Counted from the stretch's first letter, positions 48,534 to 58,855 are shown. The stretch is DNA of 64,000 nt from CAWECB01 sp963807465 (GCA_963807465.1 CAWECB010000002.1:62001-126000); one strand, 5' to 3'. Made by a program: numbers and translations. The notes: generated by a model from the sequence alone, not told the origin.

Positions 48534-49040
48534 TTACTTCTTAGCTTTTGGCTTTTTTGCTTTTACGGTTTTCTTTGTTTTGACAGATTCCTTAACCCTA
48601 ACCGCCCTCCCTTTTATGCTTCCGCCCGCCTTTTCTATCTTTTCCTTAGCGGATTTTGAAACTTCGCAATTTTCGATGGTTAGAGCTTTTTTTATCTCTC
48701 CCGTACCCAGAATCTTAACCTTGGGCAGCTTCCCATCAACTTTCCTTATCAGCCTGTCCATAGACAGTATCTCCGGAGTGACGGTATCGTTGGCTTTGAA
48801 ATTCTTTTCCAGAACGTCAAGATTGATTATAGCGATATTACCGCTCGTGTTGAAATTATACCCTCTTAATTTAGGATACTTCTTGATCCAAGTCCTGACA
48901 AGGGGCTGAAATATGGCGCCGGCTCTTCCTTTCTGGCCCTTGCCTCCTCCTCCGCAGTAGGTTCCTTTCTTTCCTCCCCTACCCACCCTCTTCTTCCTTT
49001 TAAATCCTCCGTTTTTCGGTTTTAATTCGTGTAATTGCAT
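48534..49040 (-). CDS. rplO: 50S ribosomal protein L15
   Basis: The 168-residue protein begins MQLHELKPKNGGFKRKKRVGRGG with the glycine-rich KKGTYCGGGGKGQKGRAG and ends in a lysine-rich tail (KTKKTVKAKKPKAKK). It lies 1 bp after rpsE with no rpmD (L30) between them, a CPR trait. Confidence 0.95.
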   Translation of the reverse strand: MQLHELKPKNGGFKRKKRVGRGGKKGTYCGGGGKGQKGRAGAIFQPLVRTWIKKYPKLRGYNFNTSGNIAIINLDVLEKNFKANDTVTPEILSMDRLIRKVDGKLPKVKILGTGEIKKALTIENCEVSKSAKEKIEKAGGSIKGRAVRVKESVKTKKTVKAKKPKAKK

Positions 49041-49041
49041 G

Positions 49042-49527
49042 TTATTTCTTCAACTTGGCCAAAGCTTTCATCGTCGCTCTGGCGTTATTCAGCTTATTCC
49101 TCGTTCTCGACAATGTCTTTGAAGATATGTCCTGTATTCCGGCAAGAGAACAAATAATCCTCACCGTTCCTCCGGCCACCAAACCTTTTCCTTTCTTCTG
49201 TGGCTTTAACATGACCCTTGAAGGGCCGAACTTAGCATCCACTTCGTAAGGTATGGTTCCTTCGGATACCGGGATTTCCATGATATTTTTTTTGGCCACC
49301 CTAGTCGCCTTATCTATGGCTTGCGAAACATCAAGACCTTTTGCTGCCCCGACTCCGACTTTTCCCGTCTTATTACCAACAACGACCACAGCCCTGAACC
49401 TCATGGTCTTTCCTCCTCCGGTTACCTTGGTTACCCTAGCCAAATCTAAAAGCTTCGAATCGAATTCATCCTTCGGTCCCTCTCTTCTTCCCCGGTCTCT
49501 GGTATTTTTTTCTCTTTTGTTAATCAT
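49042..49527 (-). CDS. rpsE: 30S ribosomal protein S5
   Basis: The 161-residue protein has DSKLLDLARVTKVTGGGKTMRFRAVVVVGNKTGKVGVGAAK and GTIPYEVDAKFGPSRVMLKP, the S5 core. It lies between rplR and rplO in normal spc order. Confidence 0.96.
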   Translation of the reverse strand: MINKREKNTRDRGRREGPKDEFDSKLLDLARVTKVTGGGKTMRFRAVVVVGNKTGKVGVGAAKGLDVSQAIDKATRVAKKNIMEIPVSEGTIPYEVDAKFGPSRVMLKPQKKGKGLVAGGTVRIICSLAGIQDISSKTLSRTRNKLNNARATMKALAKLKK

Positions 49528-49537
49528 AATAAGTGAA

Positions 49538-49882
49538 TTAGAATTTTAATCCGCCCTCTCTTGCTCCTTCGGCTAGAGCCTTCACTCTTCCGTGGTACTT
49601 GTATCCCCCCCTGTCAAAAACGACCTCCTTGATATTCTTTTCCAAGGCTTTCTCGGCTACGGCTTTTCCGACTTTCTTTGAAGCATCGGCCTTCTTGTCT
49701 TTTAATTTTAGATCAACATCTCCGATTGATAGAATCGTCTTTCCTTCGGCATCGTTAATAATCTGTGCATAAATGTGCTGATTCGAACGAAAAACGCAAA
49801 GTCTCGGCTTATCGGCCGTTCCAGCAATCTTAGCTCTCACTCTCCTGTGCCTCGATATTCTTTTTTCTTGTTTCTCTATCAT
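49538..49882 (-). CDS. rplR: 50S ribosomal protein L18
   Basis: The 114-residue protein has the basic start EKRISRHRRVRAKIAGTADKPRLCVFRSNQHIYAQII and ends FDRGGYKYHGRVKALAEGAREGGLKF, both diagnostic for L18. Confidence 0.95.
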   Translation of the reverse strand: MIEKQEKRISRHRRVRAKIAGTADKPRLCVFRSNQHIYAQIINDAEGKTILSIGDVDLKLKDKKADASKKVGKAVAEKALEKNIKEVVFDRGGYKYHGRVKALAEGAREGGLKF

Positions 49883-49894
49883 GCTCTAAATATA

Positions 49895-50438
49895 TTATGC
49901 ACCAGCGGCGGCCTTTTTACCAAGCTTCTTCTTTATTATTTCATCGATATATTTGATTCCCTTTCCCTTGTATGGTTCCGGTGGCTTGACCCTCCTTATC
50001 GTCAGCCGCGATTTGGCCCACTAATTCCTTGTTTATCCCCGAAATGGCAATGACATTTTTCTCAACCTTGAATTCTATGCCCTCCGGAGCTTCTATATAT
50101 ATGGGGTGACTGTATCCGACATTCAACACTAATTTCTTGCCCTCAACACTAGCCTTGAATCCTACTCCGTTTATTTCCAACTTCTTCTCGAAGCCTTTTA
50201 CCACTCCGTCAACCATATTATTAACCAAAGACCTCATGAGGCCCCACAGCGCCTTTGATTTTAAATCTTCAACCTTGGGAGTAATGATTATTTCCTTATC
50301 CTTTAGTTCAACATTCATTTCCGGAGCAACCTTAATCGAGAGTACCCCTTTCGGCCCTTTGATTTCGATATCATTCCCGTTTACCTTGGCTTCGACTCCG
50401 GGAAGAATTATTACTGGTTTTTTTCCTATTCTTGACAT
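49895..50438 (-). CDS. rplF: 50S ribosomal protein L6, one apparent frameshift
   Basis: The L6 start MSRIGKKPVIILPGVEAKVNG and the duplicated fold are clear. Near 50004 one extra base diverts the end. Removing it gives the conserved RRVKPPEPYKGKGIKYIDE followed by IIKKKLGKKAAAGA and a stop at 49895, for about 180 residues. This is most likely a consensus error. The start is ATG 50438. Confidence 0.92.
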
Positions 50439-50442
50439 ATGT

Positions 50443-50835
50443 TTACCACAATTCACAAATTACTTCTCCCCCAATCTTATTCTTCCTTGCCTCCTTGTTG
50501 GTCATTAGTCCTTTTGATGTTGAAACGATTGACATCCCGTGTCCGGACTTGACTGGCTTCAATTCGTTGTAAGTCGAATATATCCTCTGACCCTGCTTGG
50601 AAATTATTCTCATCTTGGCTATGGACGGTTTCCCTTCGGAATCGTACTTTAAATCAACCAAAATTTTTCGCGCCGATAATCTTCCCTTCTTTTCCAATCC
50701 TTCGATAAGGTTTTCCCTTTTCAAAAGCTCCAAAATACTGTACTTGAAATCAGAGTACGGATAAACGGCTATCTGCTTTTTGCCGACGGCCAGCGCGTTA
50801 TTTATCGAAGCGATCATGTCTGCTATTGGATCCAT
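50443..50835 (-). CDS. rpsH: 30S ribosomal protein S8
   Basis: The 130-residue protein has DPIADMIASINNALAVGKK at the start and the C-terminal STSKGLMTNKEARKNKIGGEVICELW characteristic of S8. The frame is intact. Confidence 0.96.
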   Translation of the reverse strand: MDPIADMIASINNALAVGKKQIAVYPYSDFKYSILELLKRENLIEGLEKKGRLSARKILVDLKYDSEGKPSIAKMRIISKQGQRIYSTYNELKPVKSGHGMSIVSTSKGLMTNKEARKNKIGGEVICELW

Positions 50836-50845
50836 GTTTTTATTA

Positions 50846-51031
50846 TTACCAGCTACTTTTCTTTACCCCGGGCAGTTCTCCCCTATTTGCCATCTCTCTG
50901 AAACAAATTCTGCATAATCCAAACTTCCTCATGTAAGCCCTTTTTCTTCCGCACTTAAAACACCTTCTCACTATTCTTGTTGAGAATTTTGGTTTCTTCG
51001 CTGATTTTGCTATTTGTGATGCTATTGCCAT
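50846..51031 (-). CDS. rpsN: 30S ribosomal protein S14, type Z
   Basis: The 61-residue zinc-binding form has CFKCGRKRAYMRKFGLCRICF and ends GELPGVKKSSW. It lies between rplE and rpsH as usual. Confidence 0.95.
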   Translation of the reverse strand: MAIASQIAKSAKKPKFSTRIVRRCFKCGRKRAYMRKFGLCRICFREMANRGELPGVKKSSW

Positions 51032-51056
51032 AATTTATGTAAATGACTTTTTGACT

Positions 51057-51623
51057 TTAACTTTTCTTCATCGGAAAGTCAAGCAATCTGAACAATTCCA
51101 ATCCCTTTTCCTTGTTTTTCGCATTGGTGACGATCGTGACTTCCATTCCGATTATGATGGGCGACTTCTCCGGGGATATTTCCGGAAAAGCGATGTGCTC
51201 CCTTATCCCGACGTTCAAGTTTCCGTTGGCGTCAACCGCCTTCAAGGATATTCCCAAGAAATCCCTAGAACGGGGCAGAACGATGTTGACCAGTTTATCA
51301 ATGAAGTCATACATCTTTTTTCCTCTCAAGGTAACTTTCGCACCGATGATGCTTCCCTCTCTCAGTTTAAAAGAAGATATCGATGTCCTGGCCGAAGTCA
51401 GAACCGGCCTCTGACCACAAACCTGGGAAATGTTTTGAATAATGTAATCTGTAAACTTCTTTTGCTCATCCTTTGTCTTGGGAGCAATTACCCTTCCGAA
51501 ACCGGTATTTATCACGACCTTCTCGATCTTGGGAATGGCCATTACGTTCTTGTATCCGAATTTATCCAGCATCGCCGGCACCGCTTTTTTCTTGTATTTT
51601 TCTTTTATGCTTGTGATTGCCAT
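51057..51623 (-). CDS. rplE: 50S ribosomal protein L5
   Basis: The 188-residue protein has NVMAIPKIEKVVINTGFGR, LTSARTSISSFKLREGSIIGAKVTLRG and the C-terminal GMEVTIVTNAKNKEKGLELFRLLDFPM. It binds 5S rRNA. Confidence 0.96.
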   Translation of the reverse strand: MAITSIKEKYKKKAVPAMLDKFGYKNVMAIPKIEKVVINTGFGRVIAPKTKDEQKKFTDYIIQNISQVCGQRPVLTSARTSISSFKLREGSIIGAKVTLRGKKMYDFIDKLVNIVLPRSRDFLGISLKAVDANGNLNVGIREHIAFPEISPEKSPIIIGMEVTIVTNAKNKEKGLELFRLLDFPMKKS

Positions 51624-51632
51624 ATTTTAAAA

Positions 51633-51938
51633 TTAAATCTTCGCTCCGCATTTCTTGCAAACGCGGTATTTTTCTTTTCCTGCCGACTCGTATCCGACCC
51701 TCGAAGCCTTTCCGCACTTGGGGCACACCAATTTGACGTTCGAAACCTCTACCGCCCTCGGCGCATTGACCGTCTGGCCTTTCTGCCCGGATTTCTTCGG
51801 CTTGACGTGCTTCTTTACCATATTGGCTCCCTCAACGACAACTTTGCCTGCTTCGGGTAAAGCCTTCAAAACCTTTCCTTTCTTGCCTTTGTCGTCTCCG
51901 GCGATTATTAAAACTTGATCGTTTTTCTTTATCTTCAT
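51633..51938 (-). CDS. rplX: 50S ribosomal protein L24 with zinc-type C-terminus
   Basis: The 101-residue protein opens with a KOW motif (KIKKNDQVLIIAGDDKGKKGKVLKALP) and closes with two cysteine pairs (LVCPKCGKASRV and RVCKKCGAKI), as in many bacterial L24 proteins. Confidence 0.95.
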   Translation of the reverse strand: MKIKKNDQVLIIAGDDKGKKGKVLKALPEAGKVVVEGANMVKKHVKPKKSGQKGQTVNAPRAVEVSNVKLVCPKCGKASRVGYESAGKEKYRVCKKCGAKI

Positions 51939-51942
51939 ATTT

Positions 51943-52314
51943 TTAAACTAAATCTTTTGTCATTGTCGAAATCTTCTCGAATCCTTTTTCCCTAACTTCC
52001 CTTGCCACCGGTCCCAAAATCCTCGTCCCCTTAGGTTCTTTCGTAGTTCCTTCAAGTATCACAACAGCATTATCATCAAACCTGATATAAGTACCGTTCT
52101 TCCTTCTTACCGCAGCAGCCTCCCTGATTATGACCGCTCTTACCACTTGGTGCTTCTTTACTATTTTCCTTGGTTCGGCGGTCTTTACTGCGACAACTAT
52201 AATATCACCCAAGGTAGCGTACCTCCTCCTTGTTCCTCCTAGTACGCGGATGCACTTGGCGGTCTTAGCTCCGCTATTGTCGGCAACCTTTAATAATGTC
52301 TGTGTCTGTATCAT
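51943..52314 (-). CDS. rplN: 50S ribosomal protein L14
   Basis: The 123-residue protein has MIQTQTLLKVADNSGAKTAKCIRVLGG and ends RILGPVAREVREKGFEKISTMTKDLV, the L14 signatures. Confidence 0.96.
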   Translation of the reverse strand: MIQTQTLLKVADNSGAKTAKCIRVLGGTRRRYATLGDIIVVAVKTAEPRKIVKKHQVVRAVIIREAAAVRRKNGTYIRFDDNAVVILEGTTKEPKGTRILGPVAREVREKGFEKISTMTKDLV

Positions 52315-52324
52315 TTTCTTTTGA

Positions 52325-52558
52325 TTAAATTTTTGATACTACTTCCCACTTCTTGTCCTTTGACATTGGCCTGGTTTCCCTGATCACGACCTTGTCCCCC
52401 ATCTTGTATTCTCCATTCTCTACGTGGGCCTTGTATTTCTTGTGGACCTTGTACCTTCTCTTGTATTTCGGATGTTCTTTTATTCTTTCAACCTCAACAA
52501 CTACAGTCTTCTGCATCTTGTCCGAAACTATTAATCCTTTTAATTCTCTTTTTGGCAT
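52325..52558 (-). CDS. rpsQ: 30S ribosomal protein S17
   Basis: The 77-residue protein has LKGLIVSDKMQKTVVVEVER and GDKVVIRETRPMSKDKKWEVV, the S17 fold. It lies 2 bp from rpmC. Confidence 0.95.
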   Translation of the reverse strand: MPKRELKGLIVSDKMQKTVVVEVERIKEHPKYKRRYKVHKKYKAHVENGEYKMGDKVVIRETRPMSKDKKWEVVSKI

Positions 52559-52560
52559 GC

Positions 52561-52743
52561 TTATTTTTTATTTAATATGGTCAAAATTCTGGCGATATCC
52601 TTTTTGTCCTCCCTCAGTTCTTTCGTGTTCTTTATTCCGCCCGAAGTGGCCTTGAAGCGTACTTCTTCTATCCTCTTCCTTTTTTCGTCAATCATCCTCA
52701 TCAGCTCATCTTTAGTTTTTGAAACTAAATCCTTGTTTTTCAT
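52561..52743 (-). CDS. rpmC: 50S ribosomal protein L29
   Basis: The 60-residue helical protein (KDLVSKTKDELMRMIDEKRK) has the typical KNTKELREDKKDIARILTIL end. It lies between rplP and rpsQ. Confidence 0.93.
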   Translation of the reverse strand: MKNKDLVSKTKDELMRMIDEKRKRIEEVRFKATSGGIKNTKELREDKKDIARILTILNKK

Positions 52744-52744
52744 A

Positions 52745-53158
52745 TTACTGCTTTTTAATGAATTTCGTCTTCAACGGCAATTTGTCTCCCGCCTTTCTCA
52801 ATGCCTCCCTTGCATCCGCTTCCGTAATTCCTTCAAGCTCGAACAATATTCTCCCCGGCTTTACCGGAAAAACATAGTGGTCAAGCGAGCCCTTACCTCC
52901 TCCCATGGGAACCTCCTGCCCTTTCTTAGTAATGACCTTATCGGGAAATATTCTGATCCATAATTTGCCTCCTTTTTTTAAGTACCTAATAATCGCCCTC
53001 CTGCAAGCCTCGAGCTGATTGCTGGTAACCCACTTAGCCGTAGTCGCTTTCAAGGCAAAGCTACCGAAACTGATTTTCGTTCCCTTGCTTTCAAAAGTCC
53101 TGTTAATCCTCCTGCCCTTTTGCTGCTTTCTATGTTTTAATCTTTTTGGCGCCAACAT
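52745..53158 (-). CDS. rplP: 50S ribosomal protein L16
   Basis: The 137-residue protein starts MLAPKRLKHRKQQKGR at 53158; the codons before it overlap rpsC and are not used. KGGKLWIRIFPDKVITKKGQEVPMGGGKGS is the L16 core near the A site. Confidence 0.95.
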   Translation of the reverse strand: MLAPKRLKHRKQQKGRRINRTFESKGTKISFGSFALKATTAKWVTSNQLEACRRAIIRYLKKGGKLWIRIFPDKVITKKGQEVPMGGGKGSLDHYVFPVKPGRILFELEGITEADAREALRKAGDKLPLKTKFIKKQ

Positions 53159-53162
53159 ATTT

Positions 53163-53838
53163 TTATACGTCAAACTTGTCTCCCTTGTAAATCCAAACCT
53201 TTATACCTATCGTTCCGTAAGTGCACCTCGCTTCGACCAAAGCGTAATCAATGTCCGCCCTTATCGTCTGTCTGGGCAGCCTTCCTTTCTCTAGCCATTC
53301 AGTCCTAGCTATCTGGGCTCCGTCCAATCTCCCAGCAACCTGCATTTTCACTCCCTTGACGTTCTTATTCACCATCACTTTCTCAATGGCCTGCTTTAGG
53401 GTTTTCCTAAACGGGGTTCTTTTTTCTATTTTCTGGGCAACCCATTGCCCGACCAATTCGGATGATGTCCAGGGATTAGAAACCTCCTTTACTTCAAGCT
53501 TCAATCTCTTTCCCAATTCGCTCAACTCTTTTAACGTCAATTTGTTCTTCCTAAAAACCTCCTTCAACAGTTCCAGCCTTATCTTCTCTATCCCTTCTCC
53601 GCCACGTCCGATTATGAGTCCGGGGCGGGCTGAAAAGATAACGACATTGGTTTTGTTGCTAAATCTTTCCATCTCAACCTTTTCAACGCTGGATTCTTTC
53701 AACTTCTCCATTAAAAAGCTTCTCATGACAAAGTCCTCCTTTAAGTTCTTCAAGGGTTTTTCTCCGTAGAAACCGTGGGACAACCAGTCCTCCGATTCCT
53801 TTCACTCTGAAAATTTTTGGGTGGACTTTGTGACTCAT
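53163..53838 (-). CDS. rpsC: 30S ribosomal protein S3, one apparent frameshift
   Basis: The true start is ATG 53838 (MSHKVHPKIFRVKGI). One extra G near 53790 breaks the frame; removing it gives GIEDWLSHGFYGEKPLKN and joins the intact part, which has the KH motif IIGRGGEGIEKI and ends WIYKGDKFDV. The corrected length is about 225 residues. A consensus error is most likely. Confidence 0.93.
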
Positions 53839-53870
53839 TTTATTTCTTCTTTACTTTTTTAACTTCTTTC

Positions 53871-54251
53871 TTAATTCAGCCTTTTTCTTCGCAGCTTTTT
53901 TCTCCTTGACTTTTCCTTTTTCTTCGATTCCAAAGTCAGATTAACGTGCGATGTCCTCTTCCTTAAAATGTCCCCTCTTCCTCTTGCTCTCGGAAAAACT
54001 CTCCTGCCGATCGGCCCTTCATCAACCGTAATCTTCTTAACATACAGATCCGCTACTTCAATTCCAGAAGTTGATCTTGCGTTGGCTATGGCCGAATTCA
54101 ATAATTTCAGTATCGGATCCGCTCCCTTTTTAAGAGCAAACCCTAAAACGGTCTGAGCTTCAATGGCCTGCTTTCCCCTCACCAAATCGGCGACCAACCT
54201 CACCTTCCTCGGCGATATATGTAAATGTCTTAATGTAGCCTGGAATTCCAT
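53871..54251 (-). CDS. rplV: 50S ribosomal protein L22, tail probably frameshifted
   Basis: The core is clear (ATLRHLHISPRKVRLVADLVRGK, VDEGPIGRRVFPRARGRGD, RKRTSHVNLTLE). The final segment in the printed frame is arginine-rich. A shifted frame gives KVKEKKAAKKKAELRK followed by further lysines up to about 53847, more like the usual lysine-alanine tail. The end coordinate is therefore uncertain. Confidence 0.9.
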   Translation of the reverse strand: MEFQATLRHLHISPRKVRLVADLVRGKQAIEAQTVLGFALKKGADPILKLLNSAIANARSTSGIEVADLYVKKITVDEGPIGRRVFPRARGRGDILRKRTSHVNLTLESKKKEKSRRKKLRRKRLN

Positions 54252-54587
54252 GTTATTTTCTTTACCGCTGCTTTAGGCGCAGGCACGGGTGCACCTGCCT
54301 GTTCTTTCCCCTTTTCTAATTCTTTCTGCATCTTTCCTCCATGCCTCGCAAATTTGGTCGTCGGAGAAAATTCTCCCAATTTATGTCCGATCATCTCTTC
54401 ATTAATCCTAACCTGAATGAAGTCTTTTCCATTGTGAACGGCGAAAGCGAACCCCATCATTTCGGGAGTAATGGTCGAAGCTCTGCGCCCAGGTCTTAAT
54501 TACCGACGTTTCGCTCGCCTTCTTTCCTTCTATTTTTTTCATCAGCTTCTCGTTCACGTATGGTCCTTTTTTTAGACTTCTTGACAT
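54230..54587 (-). CDS. rpsS: 30S ribosomal protein S19, apparent frameshift
   Basis: The start MSRSLKKGPYVNEKLMKKIEG is at 54587. One extra T near 54478 diverts the frame after KTWAQS; correcting it leads into ITPEMMGFAFAVHNGKDF, then MIGHKLGEFSPTTKFARHGG. The tail (EQAGAPVPAPKAAVKK) is longer than usual, and the printed frame then runs 21 bp into rplV. One fewer A near 54255 would end it at AAVKK. Confidence 0.9.
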
Positions 54588-54588
54588 A

Positions 54589-55406
54589 TTATTTTCTCTT
54601 TTTCTTAACTCTTCTTTGAATAATTAACTTGCTCGTCCATTTGTTCTTCTTTCTCGTTTTGACTCCGAGTGCGTGTTTCCCCCAGGGAGTCTTCGGATAC
54701 TTCAAGCCAATAGGACTCCTGCATTCGCCCCCTCCATGCGGATGGTCGCAGGGATTCATGGCAGAACCTCTTACGTGCGGCCTGATTCCTTTCTTCCTCG
54801 TCTTTCCAGCTTTTGACCAGTTGATGAACCTGTACTCAGAATTGGAAACGCTTCCTACTGTTGCGAAGCAAACGCTTCCGAAGAACCTTTCTTATCTCCG
54901 AAGAAGGCATCTTCAGGTTGCTGTACCCTCCTTCGTGGTTTTTGATGACTGCTCCGGCTCCGGCGGACCTTACCATTATCCCGCCCCTTCCCGGCTCAAG
55001 TTCGATATTATATACTATAGTTCCTTCCGGGATATTTTTCAACTTCATCCTGTTTCCGGTCTTGGCCTCCGCCTTCTCGGCCGAAACGACTTTATCCCCG
55101 ACTTTCAATCCTTCGGGAGCGATGATATATTTCTTTTCCTTTGTCTTCGTATTCGACCAAAGCCAAAAATGCTGTCCTTCCCGGATCGTATTCCAAAGCG
55201 ATAACATTGGCCGGAACGTCAAGTTTAGACTGCCCGAATTCAACCAGCCTGTATAGCTTTCTCGCCCCCCCGCCGATGTGCCTCGAAGTCATCCTACCGT
55301 TGCTTCCCCTTCCTCCAGTCCTCTTAACTCTTACGAGGAGGGATTTCTCCGGCTTCTTCTTACTCAAAACACTGAGATTTTTCAATTTTAATGTCTTTCT
55401 CTGCAT
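54589..55406 (-). CDS. rplB: 50S ribosomal protein L2, two apparent frameshifts
   Basis: The L2 start region (LLVRVKRTGGRGSNGRMTSRHIGGGARKLYR) and the end (SAMNPCDHPHGGGECRSPIG, then KTRKKNKWTSKLIIQRR) lie in different frames. Breaks occur near 55140 and 54880. Joined, the protein is about 272 residues, the normal length, and includes GRGGIMVRSAGAGAVIKNHEGGY. It is indispensable for the peptidyl-transferase centre, so error rather than decay is expected. Confidence 0.93.
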
Positions 55407-55407
55407 G

Positions 55408-55788
55408 TTATTGCGATATAATTTCTATCTTCTGGCCCTCCTTGACCTTTACAATTGCCTTCTTATACCCCTTCTTCCATCCTTCGGTTTTTCCCCTTTT
55501 TATTTTCTTCCTGTGGATATTAACCGTCCTCACCTGTATGACGTCGACTTTGTATTTGTCTTCGACTGCTTTCTTAATTTGAATCTTATTACTATCATCA
55601 TTGACCTCGAATACATAAAAATTACCCTGAGACGCCATGTTCGTAGCTTTCTCGGTAATACTCGGTGATTTTAATATATTCCAAATCCTCGAGACCTCTG
55701 TCTTCTCTTTCTTGGCAGTTTCTTTCTTTGGAGCGACTCTCTTTTCTTTCTTCTCCGCCTTTTCTTTTTTGAATATGTTTATGGCCAT
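55408..55788 (-). CDS. rplW: 50S ribosomal protein L23 with N-terminal extension
   Basis: The 126-residue protein has a lysine-rich extension of about 32 residues (FKKEKAEKKEKRVAPKKE), then the L23 core LKSPSITEKATNMASQGNFYVFEV and VDVIQVRTVNIHRKKIKRGKTEG. The frame is intact. Confidence 0.94.
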   Translation of the reverse strand: MAINIFKKEKAEKKEKRVAPKKETAKKEKTEVSRIWNILKSPSITEKATNMASQGNFYVFEVNDDSNKIQIKKAVEDKYKVDVIQVRTVNIHRKKIKRGKTEGWKKGYKKAIVKVKEGQKIEIISQ

Positions 55789-55789
55789 G

Positions 55790-56420
55790 TTATTCTCCTA
55801 AAAAAGTCTTCTTGATTTCTTCGACCCCCTCTTTCGTGGTTACCAGGTATTTACAAGTGAGAATATCCAGACAGTTCAAGTCTTTCGCCTGTATGGTCTT
55901 TATCTTAGGGATATTCCTCATCCCTAAAATGATGTTCTTATCTAATGTGGGTAAAACGACGAGGCAGCTTTCCTATTATCCCCACGCCCTTCAAAAATTC
56001 TCTTGCCTCTCTCGTCTTCGCTTCCTTGATGTCAAAATTAGGAACAACAATGAAAAGTCCTTGTTTCTGCTTCTCGCTTAAAACCATAAATAATGCCTTC
56101 CTCTTGATGTTCTTCGGCAGTTTCTTCTTGAAATTCCTATTCTTTAGCGGCCCATGCGTAACTCCTCCGCCAACCCATAATGGCGATCTGATGGAGCCAT
56201 GCCTCGCTCTTCCCGTTCCTTTCTGCTTCCAAGGCTTTATGCCTCCTCCAGAAACCTCGGCCCTGTTTTTGGCGTGAGCAATCACCTGCCTCCTGTTCGA
56301 CGTCTGCGAAGTTACAACCTGATGCACCAAATTTGAGTTCATGGGAACTTCGAATATTTCTTTTGGCAAATCCGTTTTTAAACTTTTTACCTCTTTAGTT
56401 GTAACCGTTACTTTTGCCAT
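55790..56420 (-). CDS. rplD: 50S ribosomal protein L4, apparent frameshifts
   Basis: The N-terminal two thirds are intact (HVVTSQTSNRRQ-like VVTSQTSNRRQVIAHAKNRAEV, GRARHGSIRSPLWVGGG). Near 55975 the frame is lost. A corrected reading (GDNRKAASSFTHIRNKNIIL, then GMRNIPKIKTIQAKDL) continues to LVTTKEGVEEIKKTF and a stop at 55790. At least two indels are needed. The total is about 210 residues. Confidence 0.9.
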
Positions 56421-56421
56421 A

Positions 56422-57015
56422 TTATTGTGCCCTTATCTCCAAAACAGTTCCTCTCCTTCCTGGAACCGCGCCTTTTATGGCTATCATATTATTCTTCGCG
56501 TCAACCTTGACAATTTCAAGGTTCTTAACCGAAACTCTGTCGCTTCCCATCCTTCCCGGCATCCTTTTACCCTTGAGGACTCTTGCCGGAGTAGCACAAC
56601 CGACAGAACCTATGGTCCTGTGCTCGTGCTTGTTGCCGTGAGTCGAAGAAAGTTTTCCGGAAAATCCGTATCTCTTTACCCCTCCCTGGAATCCCTTTCC
56701 TTTGGATGTTCCGGAAACCTTTATCATGTCTCCCGGTTGGAATACTGAAGCCAATATCTTGTCGCCAACCTTGAAGCTACTAATGTCGACGCCCCTAAAT
56801 TCTCTCAAATGCCTGAACGGAGTCCCTGATTTCTTGATTTTCCTCTCGGGCAATTTCTCAAATCCGATCTTAATAGCCTCGTATCCGTCTTTTTCCTTAG
56901 TTTTAACCTGTAAGACATTGCATTCTCCAGCAGAAACCAGAGTGACGGGAACCACTGTTCCATCCTCTTTAAATAACTGCGTCATTTCAATTTTCTTTGC
57001 TAATATGCATTTCAT
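56422..57015 (-). CDS. rplC: 50S ribosomal protein L3
   Basis: The 197-residue protein has ILAKKIEMTQLFKEDGTVVPVTLV, GTSKGKGFQGGVKRYGFSG and GNKHEHRTIGSVGCATPARVLKGKRMPGRMG. The frame is intact. An attenuator-like hairpin precedes it by about 15 nt. Confidence 0.96.
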   Translation of the reverse strand: MKCILAKKIEMTQLFKEDGTVVPVTLVSAGECNVLQVKTKEKDGYEAIKIGFEKLPERKIKKSGTPFRHLREFRGVDISSFKVGDKILASVFQPGDMIKVSGTSKGKGFQGGVKRYGFSGKLSSTHGNKHEHRTIGSVGCATPARVLKGKRMPGRMGSDRVSVKNLEIVKVDAKNNMIAIKGAVPGRRGTVLEIRAQ

Positions 57016-57027
57016 GTCTTTACAATT

Positions 57028-57051
57028 AAAAACCGGGCAACCAGCCCGGTT
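57028..57051 (-). terminator. Terminator-like hairpin directly upstream of rplC
   Basis: On the minus strand AACCGGGC and GCCCGGTT form a perfect 8-bp stem around TGGTT, followed by TTTAATTG. It lies between rpsJ and rplC, 12-15 nt before the rplC ATG, and could terminate the tuf-rpsJ transcript or attenuate the S10 operon. Confidence 0.75.
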
Positions 57052-57069
57052 AAGACTAGTATCGGAAAT

Positions 57070-57098
57070 ATATTAACTTTAATCTTTTTAAAACCAAA
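57070..57098 (-). promoter_or_regulatory. Candidate promoter of the rplC operon
   Basis: On the minus strand TTTGGT (57093-57098) and TAATAT (57070-57075) are spaced 17 bp. Its transcript would begin near 57063 and contain the hairpin at 57031-57051 as a leader structure. Confidence 0.45.
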
Positions 57099-57123
57099 GT
57101 TTTTTCTTAATTAATAATCAAAT

Positions 57124-57468
57124 TTACAGAATGCTTTTTATCTCGGTATCGACTCCGGCGGGTAGGTTAAGCGACTTCAACGCTTCAACCACCTTCTGGG
57201 TCGGATTCAAGATGTCTATCACCCTCTTGTGTATCCTCATTTCAAACTGTTCTCTTGCCGACTTGTGGACGAAAGTTGACCTATTGACGGTAAACTTGTT
57301 AATCTCAATCGGCAAAGGAATCGGGCCCGAAATCTTTACTCCGTTCCTCAAAGCCATTTCGATTATCTGCTGCGCGCTCTTATCTATGACCTTATGGTCG
57401 TAGGCTCTGAGCTTTATCCTCAGCTTCGGGGACTTTTCCTTTTCGGTTTTTTTAAGGGCTGCTGACAT
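57124..57468 (-). CDS. rpsJ: 30S ribosomal protein S10
   Basis: The 114-residue protein has a short charged extension, then KLRIKLRAYDHKVIDKSAQQI, SGPIPLPIEINKFTVNRSTFVHKSAREQFEMRIHKR. It lies 9 bp after tuf and separate from rplC. Confidence 0.96.
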   Translation of the reverse strand: MSAALKKTEKEKSPKLRIKLRAYDHKVIDKSAQQIIEMALRNGVKISGPIPLPIEINKFTVNRSTFVHKSAREQFEMRIHKRVIDILNPTQKVVEALKSLNLPAGVDTEIKSIL

Positions 57469-57477
57469 CTTAAATAA

Positions 57478-58676
<1,199 letters not shown>

Positions 58677-58855
58677 ATTTTTATTATACAAATTGCGGAC
58701 CGTCTTAAACTTAAAGAGGTTTAGGATGCCGTATTTATATTGTTATTTCTTACTTATTATGCCGTCCTTCGCCTTTACCGACTCGCAAAAACAAAGTACG
58801 GATTATTATTTATAATTAACAAATCTATTTTAACGAAAAACTGGAAAAAGTCAAT

